Assembly: GCA_016191815.1 (NCBI GenBank) | Contig: JACPVI010000035.1 | Span: 123,969 to 187,968 of the forward strand | Direction of reading: 5' to 3' | DNA: 64,000 bases | From: Myxococcales bacterium | Lineage (GTDB): Bacteria; Myxococcota; Myxococcia; Myxococcales; Myxococcaceae | The notes under the pieces: generated by a model | What the model saw: only the letters and a program-made list of their open reading frames with translations | Database searches by the model: none | Told to the model about the DNA's origin: nothing | In this document: positions 17,267 to 27,332 of the stretch, piece after piece | How the letters are laid out: every line of letters starts with the position of its first letter | Position numbering within the stretch: the stretch's first letter is position 1 | Made by a program: the position numbers and the translations under genes

Positions 17267-17713
17267 ATGTCCCCCTGGGCGGGACTGATCCTCGCGCGGC
17301 TCAGGTCGGACGCCAACCGGGCGCAGCTAGGGGCGTTGACAGAGGAGAGGTGCCGCGCAGACGATTCGGGCGTGAAAAAGCCGGTGCTTCCTCCCGACGT
17401 CGAGCGGGCCCTCGGCGAGCTTGCCTCGTACGCGCGCGAGCGGTTCGGCGCCCGCCTGGAGCGGCTGGTACTGTTTGGCTCGTACGCGCGCGGTGAGGCA
17501 GTGCCGCTCGAATCGGACGTCGACGTGCTGCTCGCGGTGCGCGAGCTTACCGCCGCCGAGATGGAGGAAATCGTCCGCCGGGCGGCAGAGATCACCTCCC
17601 GGCACAACGTGCTCTTGACACCGGTGGCAATCGACGCGGCCCGCTTCCGCGGGATGGAAGAGACCGAGCGGCTGCTGGCGACCGAAATCGCGCGCGATGG
17701 TGTTCCGCTGTGA
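17267..17713 (+). CDS. MNT-type nucleotidyltransferase (antitoxin of a HEPN/MNT pair)
   Basis: 148 aa from the ATG at 17267; a GTG at 17372 (VKKPVLPPDVERAL) is an equally plausible start, since the first 35 residues are atypical. The minimal nucleotidyltransferase signature LFGSYARGEAVPLESDVDVLL (GSxARGx9-12DxD) is intact, so it could transfer nucleotides. In HEPN/MNT modules this protein AMPylates and silences the HEPN RNase. It overlaps the HEPN gene by 4 bases (GTGA). Confidence 0.85.
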   Translation: MSPWAGLILARLRSDANRAQLGALTEERCRADDSGVKKPVLPPDVERALGELASYARERFGARLERLVLFGSYARGEAVPLESDVDVLLAVRELTAAEMEEIVRRAAEITSRHNVLLTPVAIDAARFRGMEETERLLATEIARDGVPL

Positions 17714-18117
17714 CCGCGAACGCGCGCCAGGAGGCGGTGACTGCCGAGCTGTCCCTGGGCCGCGACGCTCTCCGCGCCGCAACTGCGCTGCGCGACCTCG
17801 GTCTAGTGCTGGACGCGCTCAGCCGCCTCTACTTCGCGGCGATGCACTTCTCCCGGGCGTTGCTGGCCGTCGATGGCATCGAGGTGAGAAGCCACCGCGG
17901 GCTGGTCTCGGTGCTCGGCCTCCATTTCGTGAAGCCGGGACGCCTCGAACCGGAATACCAGCAGACGCTCGCCAGGCTCGAGACCTGGCGCGACAAGGCC
18001 GACTACGAGCGGAACTTCGCCGCCGACCGCTCGCTCCTGGACCGCGAAATCGAGTCTTGCCTCCGGCTCGAAACCAGAGTCGTGGAGCTGGTCCGGGACG
18101 CCCGGCTGAGCGCGTGA
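17710..18117 (+). CDS. HEPN-domain protein (toxin of a HEPN/MNT pair)
   Basis: 135 aa, GTG start overlapping the MNT stop. It is an all-helical HEPN protein: ALRDLGLVLDALSRLYFAAMHFSRALL at the N-terminus, then HRGLVSVLGLHFVKPG and KADYERNFAADRS. A canonical Rx4-6H ribonuclease motif is not clearly present, so catalytic activity is uncertain, although the RNF/Y-containing segment corresponds to the active-site helix in this subfamily. Together with the preceding gene it forms a predicted type VII toxin-antitoxin module. Confidence 0.75.
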   Translation: MTANARQEAVTAELSLGRDALRAATALRDLGLVLDALSRLYFAAMHFSRALLAVDGIEVRSHRGLVSVLGLHFVKPGRLEPEYQQTLARLETWRDKADYERNFAADRSLLDREIESCLRLETRVVELVRDARLSA

Positions 18118-18204
18118 GCACATGGACGCCCCGGGAGCAACCCAGCCAGCCCACCTCCTCACCGGGAGTTGTTGGACGCCGCCCGTTTCGTCTCACCCCG
18201 AGCA

Positions 18205-18226
18205 CTGGCGGGCGCTGATCCGCCAG
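18205..18226. terminator. Hairpin after the HEPN/MNT genes
   Basis: CTGGCGG (18205-18211) and CCGCCAG (18220-18226), a 7-bp stem with an 8-base loop in the 230-base gap before the oxidase genes. No T tract follows, so it is only a weak terminator candidate. The rest of the gap shows no gene. Confidence 0.3.
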
Positions 18227-18347
18227 CGGTCGGCCCGAGCTGTCCAGTACTGAACCCACCCCCCGCGCCTCTGGGGTTGGCCTTGCTGGACGAAAGGCCG
18301 GCCGTTACCGAGTGGCCGCCTGACTCTCGCGCGCAGGAGCCCGACGA

Positions 18348-18986
18348 ATGAGCGCCATCGCCACCGCCCTGACCGGCGAAGCCCACGCGCTGTCCCCCGA
18401 CCGCTACTTCGGCATCGCCACCCCAGGCAAGCTCGCGATGTGGATCTTCCTCATCTCCGACGCTTTCTCCTTCGGCGGGCTGCTGCTGGCCTACGGCATC
18501 TTGCGGGGGCAGGTGCCGGCGGCGGAGAGCTGGCACCGTGCCGGAGAGCCCGAGTTGGGCATCAACTTCACCGCCCTGCTCACTTTCTGGCTCATCTGCT
18601 CGAGCGTGACGATGGTGCTGGCGGTGGCCAGCGCCTCGGAGGGGAACCGTCGCGCGGCGGTGAAGTGGCTCGTCCTCACCGCGCTCGGCGGGGTGGGGTT
18701 TCTGCTCGGCCAGGCCGAGGAGTACTTCGGCATCTTCGGGGTCTTCTCGCACGGGCTCGCCACCGAGGGGCTGTGGCTCGGGCACAGCGCCTACGCCAGC
18801 ACCTTCTACGTCACCACCACCTTCCACGGGATGCACGTCCTCGCCGGCACGCTCTACATCCTTGCCACGGTGCCCAGGGTGCGGCTCGGGAAGGCCGGCG
18901 CCAGCGAGGTCGAGATTCTCGGACTCTTCTGGCACTTCGTGGACCTGATCTGGATCCTCGTCTTCACCTTCATCTACCTGCTCTAG
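18348..18986 (+). CDS. coxC: Cytochrome c oxidase subunit III
   Basis: 212 aa with five predicted membrane helices. Typical subunit III features: GKLAMWIFLISDAFSFGGLL near residue 24, HSAYASTFYVTTTFHGMHVLAGTLYI and the terminal GLFWHFVDLIWILVFTFIYLL. It is part of the haem-copper oxidase of the respiratory chain. A GGAG precedes the ATG. The genes for the catalytic subunits I and II, normally upstream, are absent; the HEPN/MNT genes sit there instead. Confidence 0.93.
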   Translation: MSAIATALTGEAHALSPDRYFGIATPGKLAMWIFLISDAFSFGGLLLAYGILRGQVPAAESWHRAGEPELGINFTALLTFWLICSSVTMVLAVASASEGNRRAAVKWLVLTALGGVGFLLGQAEEYFGIFGVFSHGLATEGLWLGHSAYASTFYVTTTFHGMHVLAGTLYILATVPRVRLGKAGASEVEILGLFWHFVDLIWILVFTFIYLL

Positions 18987-18994
18987 GAGCGGAC

Positions 18995-19282
18995 ATGTCG
19001 GCTCAGACCCGAAAGCCCTACCTGGTGGTGTGGGGGCTGCTCGCGCTGCTCACCTCGCTGGAGATAGCCGTCGCCAACCCCTCGCTGGAGATTCCCCGGG
19101 TCCTGGTGGGGACGGCGCTGGTGGCAATGGCGGTCATGAAGGCGGCCTTCGTGGCCTACTACTTCATGCACCTGCGGCACGAGATGCGGGCGCTCAAGCT
19201 GACGGTGACGCTGCCGTTTCTCGCCCCGGCGCTCTACGCCTTCGTGCTGGTGGCAGAGGCAACCTGGAGGCTGCTGCGGTGA
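18995..19282 (+). CDS. Cytochrome c oxidase subunit IV-like protein
   Basis: 95 aa with three hydrophobic helices, including AMAVMKAAFVAYYFMHLRHE, the core of the prokaryotic subunit IV (COX4_pro) family. AGGAGCGG precedes the ATG, 8 bases after subunit III. It is a small accessory subunit that stabilises the oxidase. It overlaps the next gene by GTGA. Confidence 0.88.
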   Translation: MSAQTRKPYLVVWGLLALLTSLEIAVANPSLEIPRVLVGTALVAMAVMKAAFVAYYFMHLRHEMRALKLTVTLPFLAPALYAFVLVAEATWRLLR

Positions 19283-19485
19283 GCGCCTTTGGCCGATGGC
19301 TGACCGCCCTGTCGGCGCTCTTTTCGGGCGCGGCCCTGGCTTGCCCCGCCTGCGCCGGGAGGGACGAGGCGCGGCTCTCCAGCTACCTGGTGTGGGGGAT
19401 GATGCTGGTGCCCTTCGCGGTGGCGCTGGCGGCGGTGAGGCTCATCCGCAAGGCCGCGGCGGACCGGCCGGCCGGTGAGCCCTGA
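19279..19485 (+). CDS. Small membrane protein of the oxidase cluster
   Basis: 68 aa, GTG start overlapping the previous stop. An N-terminal signal-like helix leads to ACPACAGRDEA, then a second helix (VWGMMLVPFAVALAAVRLI). The CPAC pair could bind copper or haem or form a disulfide. Similar tiny proteins recur beside oxidase genes in related bacteria; function unknown. Confidence 0.65.
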   Translation: MSAFGRWLTALSALFSGAALACPACAGRDEARLSSYLVWGMMLVPFAVALAAVRLIRKAAADRPAGEP

Positions 19486-19495
19486 GGAGAGGCCG

Positions 19496-20092
19496 ATGGC
19501 GGAGACGGCGATGGGCGAGCTTCTCCCTTACCGGCCGCATCGAGAGAGCGAGACGACCGCCTCGGTGGGGATGGTGGTGCTGCTGGCCTCCTTGGCGATG
19601 GTGTTCGCCACCTTCCTCTTCGCCTACCTCTACGTGAGGAGCCGGACCGGGCCGTGGCCGCCGCCGGGGTTGCCCGAGGCGCCGCTCATCCTTCCGGCGC
19701 TCAACACCGGGCTGTTGGCCCTCTCGAGCGCGGTGCTCCAGCTCGGGCTGGCCTCTCTGCGGCGAGGCGGCACCCACTTCGGCCGGTGGGCCTTCGCGGC
19801 GGCGTCGCTGGGAGCAGCCTTCCTCGCGATGCAGGGCCTTCTTTGGGTGCGGTTGCTGCGGCTCGGGCTAGGGCCGGATGCGGGGACATTCGGCTCGGCG
19901 CTTCATGGGCTGACCTGGCTCCACGCCGCGCACGTCCTGGTGGGCCTCGTCGGCCTCTCGGTGGTGGGGGTGAGGGCGCACCGGGGCGCGTACCGGCCGG
20001 CGCGGCACCTGGGGCCGAAGCTTTGGGCCTGGTACTGGCATTTCGTCGGCGCGGTGTGGGCGCTGATGTTTGTTTTGCTTTTCCTCTACTAG
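19496..20092 (+). CDS. Second cytochrome oxidase subunit III-like protein
   Basis: 198 aa from the ATG at 19496, chosen because GAGGAGAGG (19484-19492) precedes it; a GTG at 19475 overlaps the previous gene. Five predicted helices; FATFLFAYLYVRSRTGPWPPPG, LTWLHAAHVLVGLVGLSVV and LWAWYWHFVGAVWALMFVLLFLY are subunit III hallmarks. Two subunit III paralogues in one operon recall clusters in which the second belongs to a separate quinol/cytochrome complex or replaces part of the first. Confidence 0.88.
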   Translation: MAETAMGELLPYRPHRESETTASVGMVVLLASLAMVFATFLFAYLYVRSRTGPWPPPGLPEAPLILPALNTGLLALSSAVLQLGLASLRRGGTHFGRWAFAAASLGAAFLAMQGLLWVRLLRLGLGPDAGTFGSALHGLTWLHAAHVLVGLVGLSVVGVRAHRGAYRPARHLGPKLWAWYWHFVGAVWALMFVLLFLY

Positions 20093-20101
20093 GAGGCAGA
20101 C

Positions 20102-21310
20102 ATGTCTGGGATTCGCCTCTCCGGGGTCGTCCTGGCCGCCGCTTTGGCGCTCCTCTCCGGCTGCAAGCGCAAGGAGCTCACCCAGCCGGTGCGGCTTTCC
20201 TCCGGCCAGTTGCTCGAGCCGGAGTTGCTGGGCGATGGCTACGAGGCATACATGATGAATTGCTATGCCTGTCACGGCGAGAAGGGCGACGGAAACGGGC
20301 CCTCCTCGCCGGGGATGCGGCCGCCGCCGCGGAACTTCGCCCGCGGGCTTTTCAAGTTCCCCGGCACCGCCTTCGGGCAGTTGCCGGTGGACAGCGCGCT
20401 GGAGCGCACCATCCGCAGGGGGCTGCACGGGACGCCGATGCTCCCCTGGGACGTCTCCTTGGCGGAGCGGAGGGCGATCATCGCCTACCTGAAATCGCTC
20501 AGCCCCCGTTGGGCCGAAGAAGAGGTGCCGCCGGAGTTGGAGGTGTCAGCCGACCCCTGGAAGGGCCACGAGGCGGAGGCCATCGCGCTGGGCCGTCAGG
20601 TGTACCACGTGGCGCAGGACGGGGCGGGCTGCTCGGGCTGCCACGCGAGCTACGTTCTGCAGAGCGAGCTTTCCGAGCTCAACCGGAAGGTGACCGGCGA
20701 GCCCATCACCGAGTTTGCTCCCGAGATGTACCGCACCTCGCTCAAGGAGACCGAGTACCCGACGCTTCGGCAGCTGGGCGGAAGGGTGTCGGGCTGCGAA
20801 GTGCTCTTCGCCGAGCCCTTGGAGGATGTGGAGGAGCTGTCCTTGCAGCTCGACGGGGCGCTCTTGGAGCGCGACCGCGAGCGGAAGGAGGGCTGGGATT
20901 ACCTGCCGGCGGAAGAGGCCCTAGGGCACGGGAGGAAGCCGCGGATCCGCTTCTTCGGGGAGGCCTGCAAGAGGATGTCGGAGGGCCGGCCCAGTCTGGC
21001 GGCGGTCCGGCCGCACCGGGCGTTGCCGCCGGATTTTCTCTTCCATCGGGTGAAGAGCGCCTATCCGGTGGGGGCGCAGGTGCACGAGGGGGATCGCCGC
21101 TTCGCCGCCTACACCGAGCAGATGCAGCGGGAGGACCTCTACCGCACCATCGGGGTGGGCATCGGCGGAGCGGCGATGCCGGGGTGGAAAGGGGTCCTCC
21201 CGGAGGAGAAGCTCTGGGCGCTCACCTACTACGTGCAGTCGCTCATCCAGCTCCGCGACACCCCGGAGGGCATGGCCCTCAGAAAGGCTTTGGAAGCACA
21301 GCCGGACTAA
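20102..21310 (+). CDS. Dihaem c-type cytochrome lipoprotein
   Basis: 402 aa. Lipoprotein signal (LALLSGCKRK). Two haem c sites: CYACH near residue 58 followed by GNGPSSPGMRPPP, and CSGCH near residue 180. The first domain resembles a cytochrome c6/cbb3-type module with the sixth-ligand Met in TPMLPW. It should carry electrons to the oxidase encoded upstream, anchored to the membrane. AGGAGG lies 10 bases before the ATG. Its stop overlaps the convergent Cys-rich gene by 4 bases. Confidence 0.88.
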   Translation: MSGIRLSGVVLAAALALLSGCKRKELTQPVRLSSGQLLEPELLGDGYEAYMMNCYACHGEKGDGNGPSSPGMRPPPRNFARGLFKFPGTAFGQLPVDSALERTIRRGLHGTPMLPWDVSLAERRAIIAYLKSLSPRWAEEEVPPELEVSADPWKGHEAEAIALGRQVYHVAQDGAGCSGCHASYVLQSELSELNRKVTGEPITEFAPEMYRTSLKETEYPTLRQLGGRVSGCEVLFAEPLEDVEELSLQLDGALLERDRERKEGWDYLPAEEALGHGRKPRIRFFGEACKRMSEGRPSLAAVRPHRALPPDFLFHRVKSAYPVGAQVHEGDRRFAAYTEQMQREDLYRTIGVGIGGAAMPGWKGVLPEEKLWALTYYVQSLIQLRDTPEGMALRKALEAQPD

Positions 21311-23286
21311 AAACAGATGAAGAAGTTGCAGAAGCCCGAGCAGCACTGGGAGTTGTTGGAGCAGAGCTCTCCCAGGATTCGGCAGTAGCAGACGCTGCCG
21401 GTGCCCTCGGGTGGAGAGGTGCAGTTGTAGGGGCTGGGGCGGCAGTCGGCGGCGGTGGTGCAGCCGTCGTAGCAGGTGCCGGTGTTGTCCCCGCCGCTCG
21501 AATAGCCGCAGACGCCGTCTCCGCCGCAGCTCTTCGCGGTCTTGGTGCACTTGCCCAGGCAGTAGCCGCCCGGGTTGAAGGTCTGGCACTCGCCGGTCTC
21601 GCACTGGCCATTGGAGCTGCAGGCGGCGCCGTATTTCCCCAGGCCCTTGTCCTTGTTTTCGCAGCGCTTGCTCCAGGGGTTGCAGCCGTAGTTGGCGCCG
21701 GTGCCGGAGCAGTCCGCGTCGGCGTTGCACAGAGGCACGCAGTAGCTGTTATCGGTGGTGGAGTCGTAGTCGGCGTCGTGGCAGGCGAAGGCCGGCCGGC
21801 AGCGGCCGCTGCCGCCGAGCCCGTTACCGGTGCAGCGCATACGGCAGTAGGTGCCCAGCTCGTCCTGCGCGCAGATTCCCCCTGCGCAGCCGGCGTCGGA
21901 GGAGGTGCTGCAGCTCGAGGCGTTGGCGCAGGCTCCGCTTGGGATTCCGGTGGAGAGCTCGGTGCGGCACCTTCCCCCGGCGCACTGCGGGTCCGAGGCG
22001 CAGGGCATGCCGTCGGTGAGCCCGCTGCAGGCGGGGTTTCCGGCGCAGCTCGAGTCGGCGCAGTCCACCGCCCGGTCGCAGTCATTGTCCAACAGGTCGT
22101 TGCACACCTCGTTCCCCGCGCCCTGGCAGTCCTGGTCCGCGCAGTCGACTTGGCCGTCGCCGTCGTTGTCCGAGCCGTCGGTGCAGTCCGACTCCCGCTT
22201 GAGGCCGCCGGAGCAGGTGCAGCCGCCTCCGCAAGAGGAGCCGTTGCAGTCGGCGGTGTCCTCGCAGTCGCGGAAGCCGTCGTTGTCGTTGTCGATGCCG
22301 TCGCCGCAGTTTCCGGCCTCGGGGCCGCCGCTGCCGCAGCCCGCCGCTCCGGCGCAATCCTGGTCGGCGCAATCCCGGTTTCCGTCGCCGTCGTTGTCGG
22401 AGCTGTCTCCGCAGAGGGTTTCCTTCTTCGCGCCGCCGACGCAGCTGCAGCCGGTGCCGCAGGAAGTGCCTGCGCAGTCGGAGTCGGCGCAGTCCTGCTG
22501 GCCGTCGCCGTCGTTGTCGGAGGAGTCGGTGCAGGCGGTCTCCTTCTTCGCGCCGGTGGTGCAGGTGCAGCCGGTGCCGCAGCCTTGGGCCTCGCAGTCG
22601 CCGTCGGCGCAGTCGGACTTGGTGTCCGCGTCGTTGTCCTGGCCGTCGCCGCAGGCCACCTCGCGCGAGGAGCCGGCGGTGCAGGTGCAGCCGGCTCCGC
22701 AGAGCGCGCCCTCGCAGTCGGGGTCCAGGCAGTCGGGCCGGCCGTCGGCGTCGTTGTCGTTTCCGTCTCCGCAGGCCAGCTCCTTCTTCGCGGTGCCCGC
22801 GCACTGGCAGCCGGCGCCGCAAGCGCCGGATTGGCAGTCGGGCTGGTCCTGGCAGTCGCGGGTGCCGTCGTTGTCGTTGTCGATGCCGTCGCCGCAGTTT
22901 CCGGCCTCGGCGCCCCCGTCGCCGCAGCCCGGCCGGCCGGCGCACTTCGGGTCTCGGCAGTCCGGTTTTCCGTCCCCGTCGTCATCCTTGCCGTTGTCGC
23001 ACAGCTCCACCTTCACGCAGGCGGCGAAGAAGGTGCAGTCGGGGTCCGCGCAGTCGGAAAGGCCGTTGGCGTTGTCGTCGCGCCCGTTGTCGCAGGTCTC
23101 GGTTTCCAGACGGCAGATGCCCTCGGAGAAGCAGTCCGGATCGGCGCAGTCGGTCTTCCCGTCGCCGTTGTCGTCGATGCCGTTGCCGCACAGTTCCTTC
23201 GCCTTCTGCGGAGGCTTGGAGGGTGGGCATGCGAGGAGGGCCGCTCCCGCGAGCAAGACGAGGAGGCGACCGTCGAACCTGGGCAT
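21307..23286 (-). CDS. Repeat-rich Asp/Cys lipoprotein
   Basis: 659 aa. Lipoprotein signal ending ALLACPPSK. Residues 30-330 contain 11 units of the form CGDGxDNDxDGxxDCxDxDC, each about 20 residues with linkers of 5-18; the Asp/Asn spacing suggests calcium binding. The C-terminal half is a separate Cys-rich region with CxxxSxC spacings. It is likely a surface or outer-membrane-attached structural or binding protein. It starts 8 bases past the atpA stop on the same strand, where atpG would be expected, so it may be read through from atpA. Confidence 0.75.
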   Translation of the reverse strand: MPRFDGRLLVLLAGAALLACPPSKPPQKAKELCGNGIDDNGDGKTDCADPDCFSEGICRLETETCDNGRDDNANGLSDCADPDCTFFAACVKVELCDNGKDDDGDGKPDCRDPKCAGRPGCGDGGAEAGNCGDGIDNDNDGTRDCQDQPDCQSGACGAGCQCAGTAKKELACGDGNDNDADGRPDCLDPDCEGALCGAGCTCTAGSSREVACGDGQDNDADTKSDCADGDCEAQGCGTGCTCTTGAKKETACTDSSDNDGDGQQDCADSDCAGTSCGTGCSCVGGAKKETLCGDSSDNDGDGNRDCADQDCAGAAGCGSGGPEAGNCGDGIDNDNDGFRDCEDTADCNGSSCGGGCTCSGGLKRESDCTDGSDNDGDGQVDCADQDCQGAGNEVCNDLLDNDCDRAVDCADSSCAGNPACSGLTDGMPCASDPQCAGGRCRTELSTGIPSGACANASSCSTSSDAGCAGGICAQDELGTYCRMRCTGNGLGGSGRCRPAFACHDADYDSTTDNSYCVPLCNADADCSGTGANYGCNPWSKRCENKDKGLGKYGAACSSNGQCETGECQTFNPGGYCLGKCTKTAKSCGGDGVCGYSSGGDNTGTCYDGCTTAADCRPSPYNCTSPPEGTGSVCYCRILGELCSNNSQCCSGFCNFFICF

Positions 23287-23293
23287 GGGCCCG

Positions 23294-24835
<1,542 letters not shown>

Positions 24836-24854
24836 GGCGGGGACGCTGTACCAC

Positions 24855-25003
24855 GGTCGAGAGTCGAGGGTCGAGGGTCGAGTGCGTCCGTCGAGCGACC
24901 GTCCAGCGCCCTCGACGTCCAGGGCTCGACCCCAAGACGGTCAAGCGCTGGACGCCGCTCGACGGCTCCGCTCGACGCTGGACACTCGACTCTGGACCTA
25001 GTT
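24855..25003. repeat. GTCGAG/CTCGAC-rich spacer upstream of atpA
   Basis: About 150 bases between the atpA start and the VWA lipoprotein stop. It contains ten TCGAG/CTCGA pentamers and three GTCCAGCG/CGCTGGAC-type octamers arranged in both orientations, so it can fold into hairpins. It has no ORF. It may mark a rearrangement junction or be a member of a dispersed repeat family. Confidence 0.6.
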
Positions 25004-26401
25004 GATCACCCCCGTACAGACGCTCGCCTGGCAGAGCCCGGAGGCGCAGTCGGAGTTGGCCGAGCAGATGCTGCCGTCGGGCTTGCCGCCGGCGCACACC
25101 CCGCCGGTGCACTGGGCCGAGGCGCACTGCTCGTTCGCCGAGCAGGCCGAGCCGGCCGGCAGCCGGGGGAGATAGCCGGCGTCGAACGGCCCGCCACCGC
25201 CGCCACCCTCTACCAGCTTGTCGTCCGGGCAACCGTACACCACCTGCACCTTCGCCCCCGACATCTTCGCCACCGCGTCGCAGGTCGGCCCGTATAGCGT
25301 CACCCGGTTTCCGGCCGCGAAGTATTCCCAGCCGTTCACCTTGGCGGCGTCCCGCGTCACCAGTTGGCCGTTGACGTAGACGTAGAGCTGCGAGGCGTCA
25401 GGCGGTGTCTTCGCCAGCTTGAAATCACAGCCCAAGGCCCCCTGCGCGATGGAGGCCAGCGCCGCCTGCAGCGCCGCCGCGTCGTCCGCCTGGTAGTAGC
25501 GCGGCGTGGTCGCCCGGGCAGTCCCTCCCTCGATGGCCATGGTGGTGAGCGTGTTCGGGTCCACCGCGCCCCCGAAGCCAATCACGTAGGTGCGGATGCC
25601 CTTGGAAAAGAGCGACTTCACCGCAGTCACCGGGGAGCCGCTGCAGGTCTCCTTGCCGTCGGTCACCAGCATCACGTAGTTGGCGCGGTTCGGGTCGGAG
25701 AGCGCCTGCACCGTGGCGGCGGAGTTGAGCACTCCCCCGATGGGCGTCTTGCCCCCCGGAGCCGTCGCATCCAGCACCGTGGCGATCGCCGGGGCGGTGC
25801 TGTCGGCTACCTGCACCGAGACGCCGGCCGGCTTGCACACCTCCGCCCCGGGGAAGAGCTGCAGCCCGAAGCGGATGCTCGCCTGCTGCTGGGCAGTGAC
25901 CTGCTTCACCGCGTCCACCGCGATGGACCATTTGGTGCGGCCCGCCACCGTCTCGCTCATGCTCCCCGACTTGTCGAGGTCCACCAGGAAGTTCGCCAAC
26001 ACCGGCGTGGCCTCGAACAGCTCTCCGCAGCTTCCTCCGTCCGTCCCTTCACAGTGGCCCTTGGGATTGCAGCGCTGGCCGCCAGGGCAACCGGCGGTGC
26101 GGCAGCTCTCGATGCAGCTCCCCGCCGGCCCGCACACCTTGTCCCCAGTGCAGTCGGTGTCCGCGCCGCAGCGGCCGCGCGCGACACAGCCGCCCGCGGT
26201 GGAGCAGCGCTCCGTCTGCAGGCACTGTGAGTCGGAGGAGCACTTGGGGACACACTGTCCGGTCTGCAGGCACACCTGGGAGGGGCCGCAATCGCCGCTG
26301 CTCTTACATGGCGGCGGACCACCGCAGTTGCACCCAGCTGCCACAACCACCGACAACGCCGCTACGCCCGCCAGGACTCCACCGGCGCGGGGAATTGTCA
26401 T
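24998..26401 (-). CDS. VWA-domain Cys-rich lipoprotein
   Basis: 467 aa from the ATG at 26401, preceded by GGGAGAG; the longer in-frame ORF has no ribosome binding site. Lipoprotein signal ending VVVAAGCNCGG. Residues 28-125 are Cys-rich with CSSDSQCLQTERC-type repeats (metal-binding or disulfide knots). A von Willebrand A domain (about 140-330) has the MIDAS motif DLDKSGSMS and VTDGKETC. The C-terminus has CSANEQCASAQC-type repeats. It is predicted to be a surface-exposed adhesion or ligand-binding lipoprotein typical of Myxococcota. Confidence 0.82.
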   Translation of the reverse strand: MTIPRAGGVLAGVAALSVVVAAGCNCGGPPPCKSSGDCGPSQVCLQTGQCVPKCSSDSQCLQTERCSTAGGCVARGRCGADTDCTGDKVCGPAGSCIESCRTAGCPGGQRCNPKGHCEGTDGGSCGELFEATPVLANFLVDLDKSGSMSETVAGRTKWSIAVDAVKQVTAQQQASIRFGLQLFPGAEVCKPAGVSVQVADSTAPAIATVLDATAPGGKTPIGGVLNSAATVQALSDPNRANYVMLVTDGKETCSGSPVTAVKSLFSKGIRTYVIGFGGAVDPNTLTTMAIEGGTARATTPRYYQADDAAALQAALASIAQGALGCDFKLAKTPPDASQLYVYVNGQLVTRDAAKVNGWEYFAAGNRVTLYGPTCDAVAKMSGAKVQVVYGCPDDKLVEGGGGGGPFDAGYLPRLPAGSACSANEQCASAQCTGGVCAGGKPDGSICSANSDCASGLCQASVCTGVIN

Positions 26402-26679
26402 GACAGTTCTCTCCCTGGGAAGAAGCCCGCAAGGACCAGTGCAACGGCTGATCCGCCAGGGCCTCCCGGAAACCCAAGTGCTTCCCTCGGCTTGCCCGGC
26501 GGCCGGCGCTGAGGGGTTCGCTCCAAGCGCAACAGGGCCTGCGCGCGCGCGCTCCACTGGAGAGAAAGGCCGCTTCGCCCCCACCCCTCGCCCGGGAAGG
26601 GAGAGGGAAAGGGTGAGGGGGTGAACACCCCGACTCGACTGAGGTCGTCGCGATGTAGTCGCCCGGTTAGAGCGGGACC
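26402..26679. other. Intergenic region between divergent VWA and SCO1 genes
   Basis: 278 bases holding the promoters of both divergent genes. Near 26585-26625 there is an imperfect CCCTCGCCC/GGGAGAGGG hairpin related in sequence to the one at 7770-7793. No ORF with support. Confidence 0.4.
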
Positions 26680-27330
26680 ATGGCGCTGCAGATTGGCGGC
26701 CCGGGGCGAGAGCGCATCCCCTCGGCGATGGGGAGCGGATGGCTATGGCTCGGGCTGGTGGCGGCGATGGCGGCCATCCCGCTCGCGAGGGCTTTGCGGG
26801 CGCCCCCGCCCACGCCGCCTCTGGTGTACGCCCAGTTGCCCGGGTTCCAGTTGGTGGATCAGCACGGTCGAGCCTTCACTCCAGACAGCTTGGAAGGGCA
26901 GGTATGGGTGGCGAACTTCATCTTCACCCGTTGCCCGACCATCTGCCCGGCGTTCACCGCGACGATGGGGCAAATCCAGCACCGGGTGCGGAACGGAGGG
27001 CTCTCCTTCCGCCTGGTGTCCTTCACCGTGGATCCCGAGCACGACACTCCGGAGCGGCTCTCCGACTACGCGCGGGCGCACCGGGCGAGCGCCAGGCTCT
27101 GGTCGTTCGTGACCGGGCCGAGGGAGGACTTGGAGCGGCTGATCATCGGCGGGATGAAGGTGCACTTGCAGCGGGGCGAGGAGGGCGACTTGATGAGCGT
27201 GGGGCACGGGAGCCACTTCGTGCTGGTGGACCGCAAGCTGCGCGTGCGAGGCTATTACCGCTTCGACGAGGCCGGATCGGTGGACGCGCTGATGCGGGAC
27301 GCGGCGCTGGTCGCGGCGGAGGTGGAGTAG
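26680..27330 (+). CDS. SCO1/SenC copper chaperone for cytochrome oxidase
   Basis: 216 aa. One N-terminal membrane helix (about 18-38), then a thioredoxin-like domain with NFIFTRCPTICPAF (the CxxxC copper site near residue 90) and a downstream HGSHFVLVD supplying the copper-ligand His. SCO proteins deliver copper to the CuA site of oxidase subunit II, which fits the nearby oxidase genes even though subunit II itself is not in the window. A second in-frame ATG at 26728 is possible. Confidence 0.92.
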   Translation: MALQIGGPGRERIPSAMGSGWLWLGLVAAMAAIPLARALRAPPPTPPLVYAQLPGFQLVDQHGRAFTPDSLEGQVWVANFIFTRCPTICPAFTATMGQIQHRVRNGGLSFRLVSFTVDPEHDTPERLSDYARAHRASARLWSFVTGPREDLERLIIGGMKVHLQRGEEGDLMSVGHGSHFVLVDRKLRVRGYYRFDEAGSVDALMRDAALVAAEVE

Positions 27331-27332
27331 CG

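Noticed and set aside
18169..18351. 60-codon ORF before oxidase subunit III (overlapping its start as ATGA)
   Set aside because: Low-complexity Pro/Ala protein from a TTG start, no ribosome binding site and no family; the overlap is likely chance.
24855..25003. CRISPR array reading of the GTCGAG block
   Set aside because: Units are 5-8 bp with irregular spacing and mixed orientation; there are no repeat-length units or uniform spacers.
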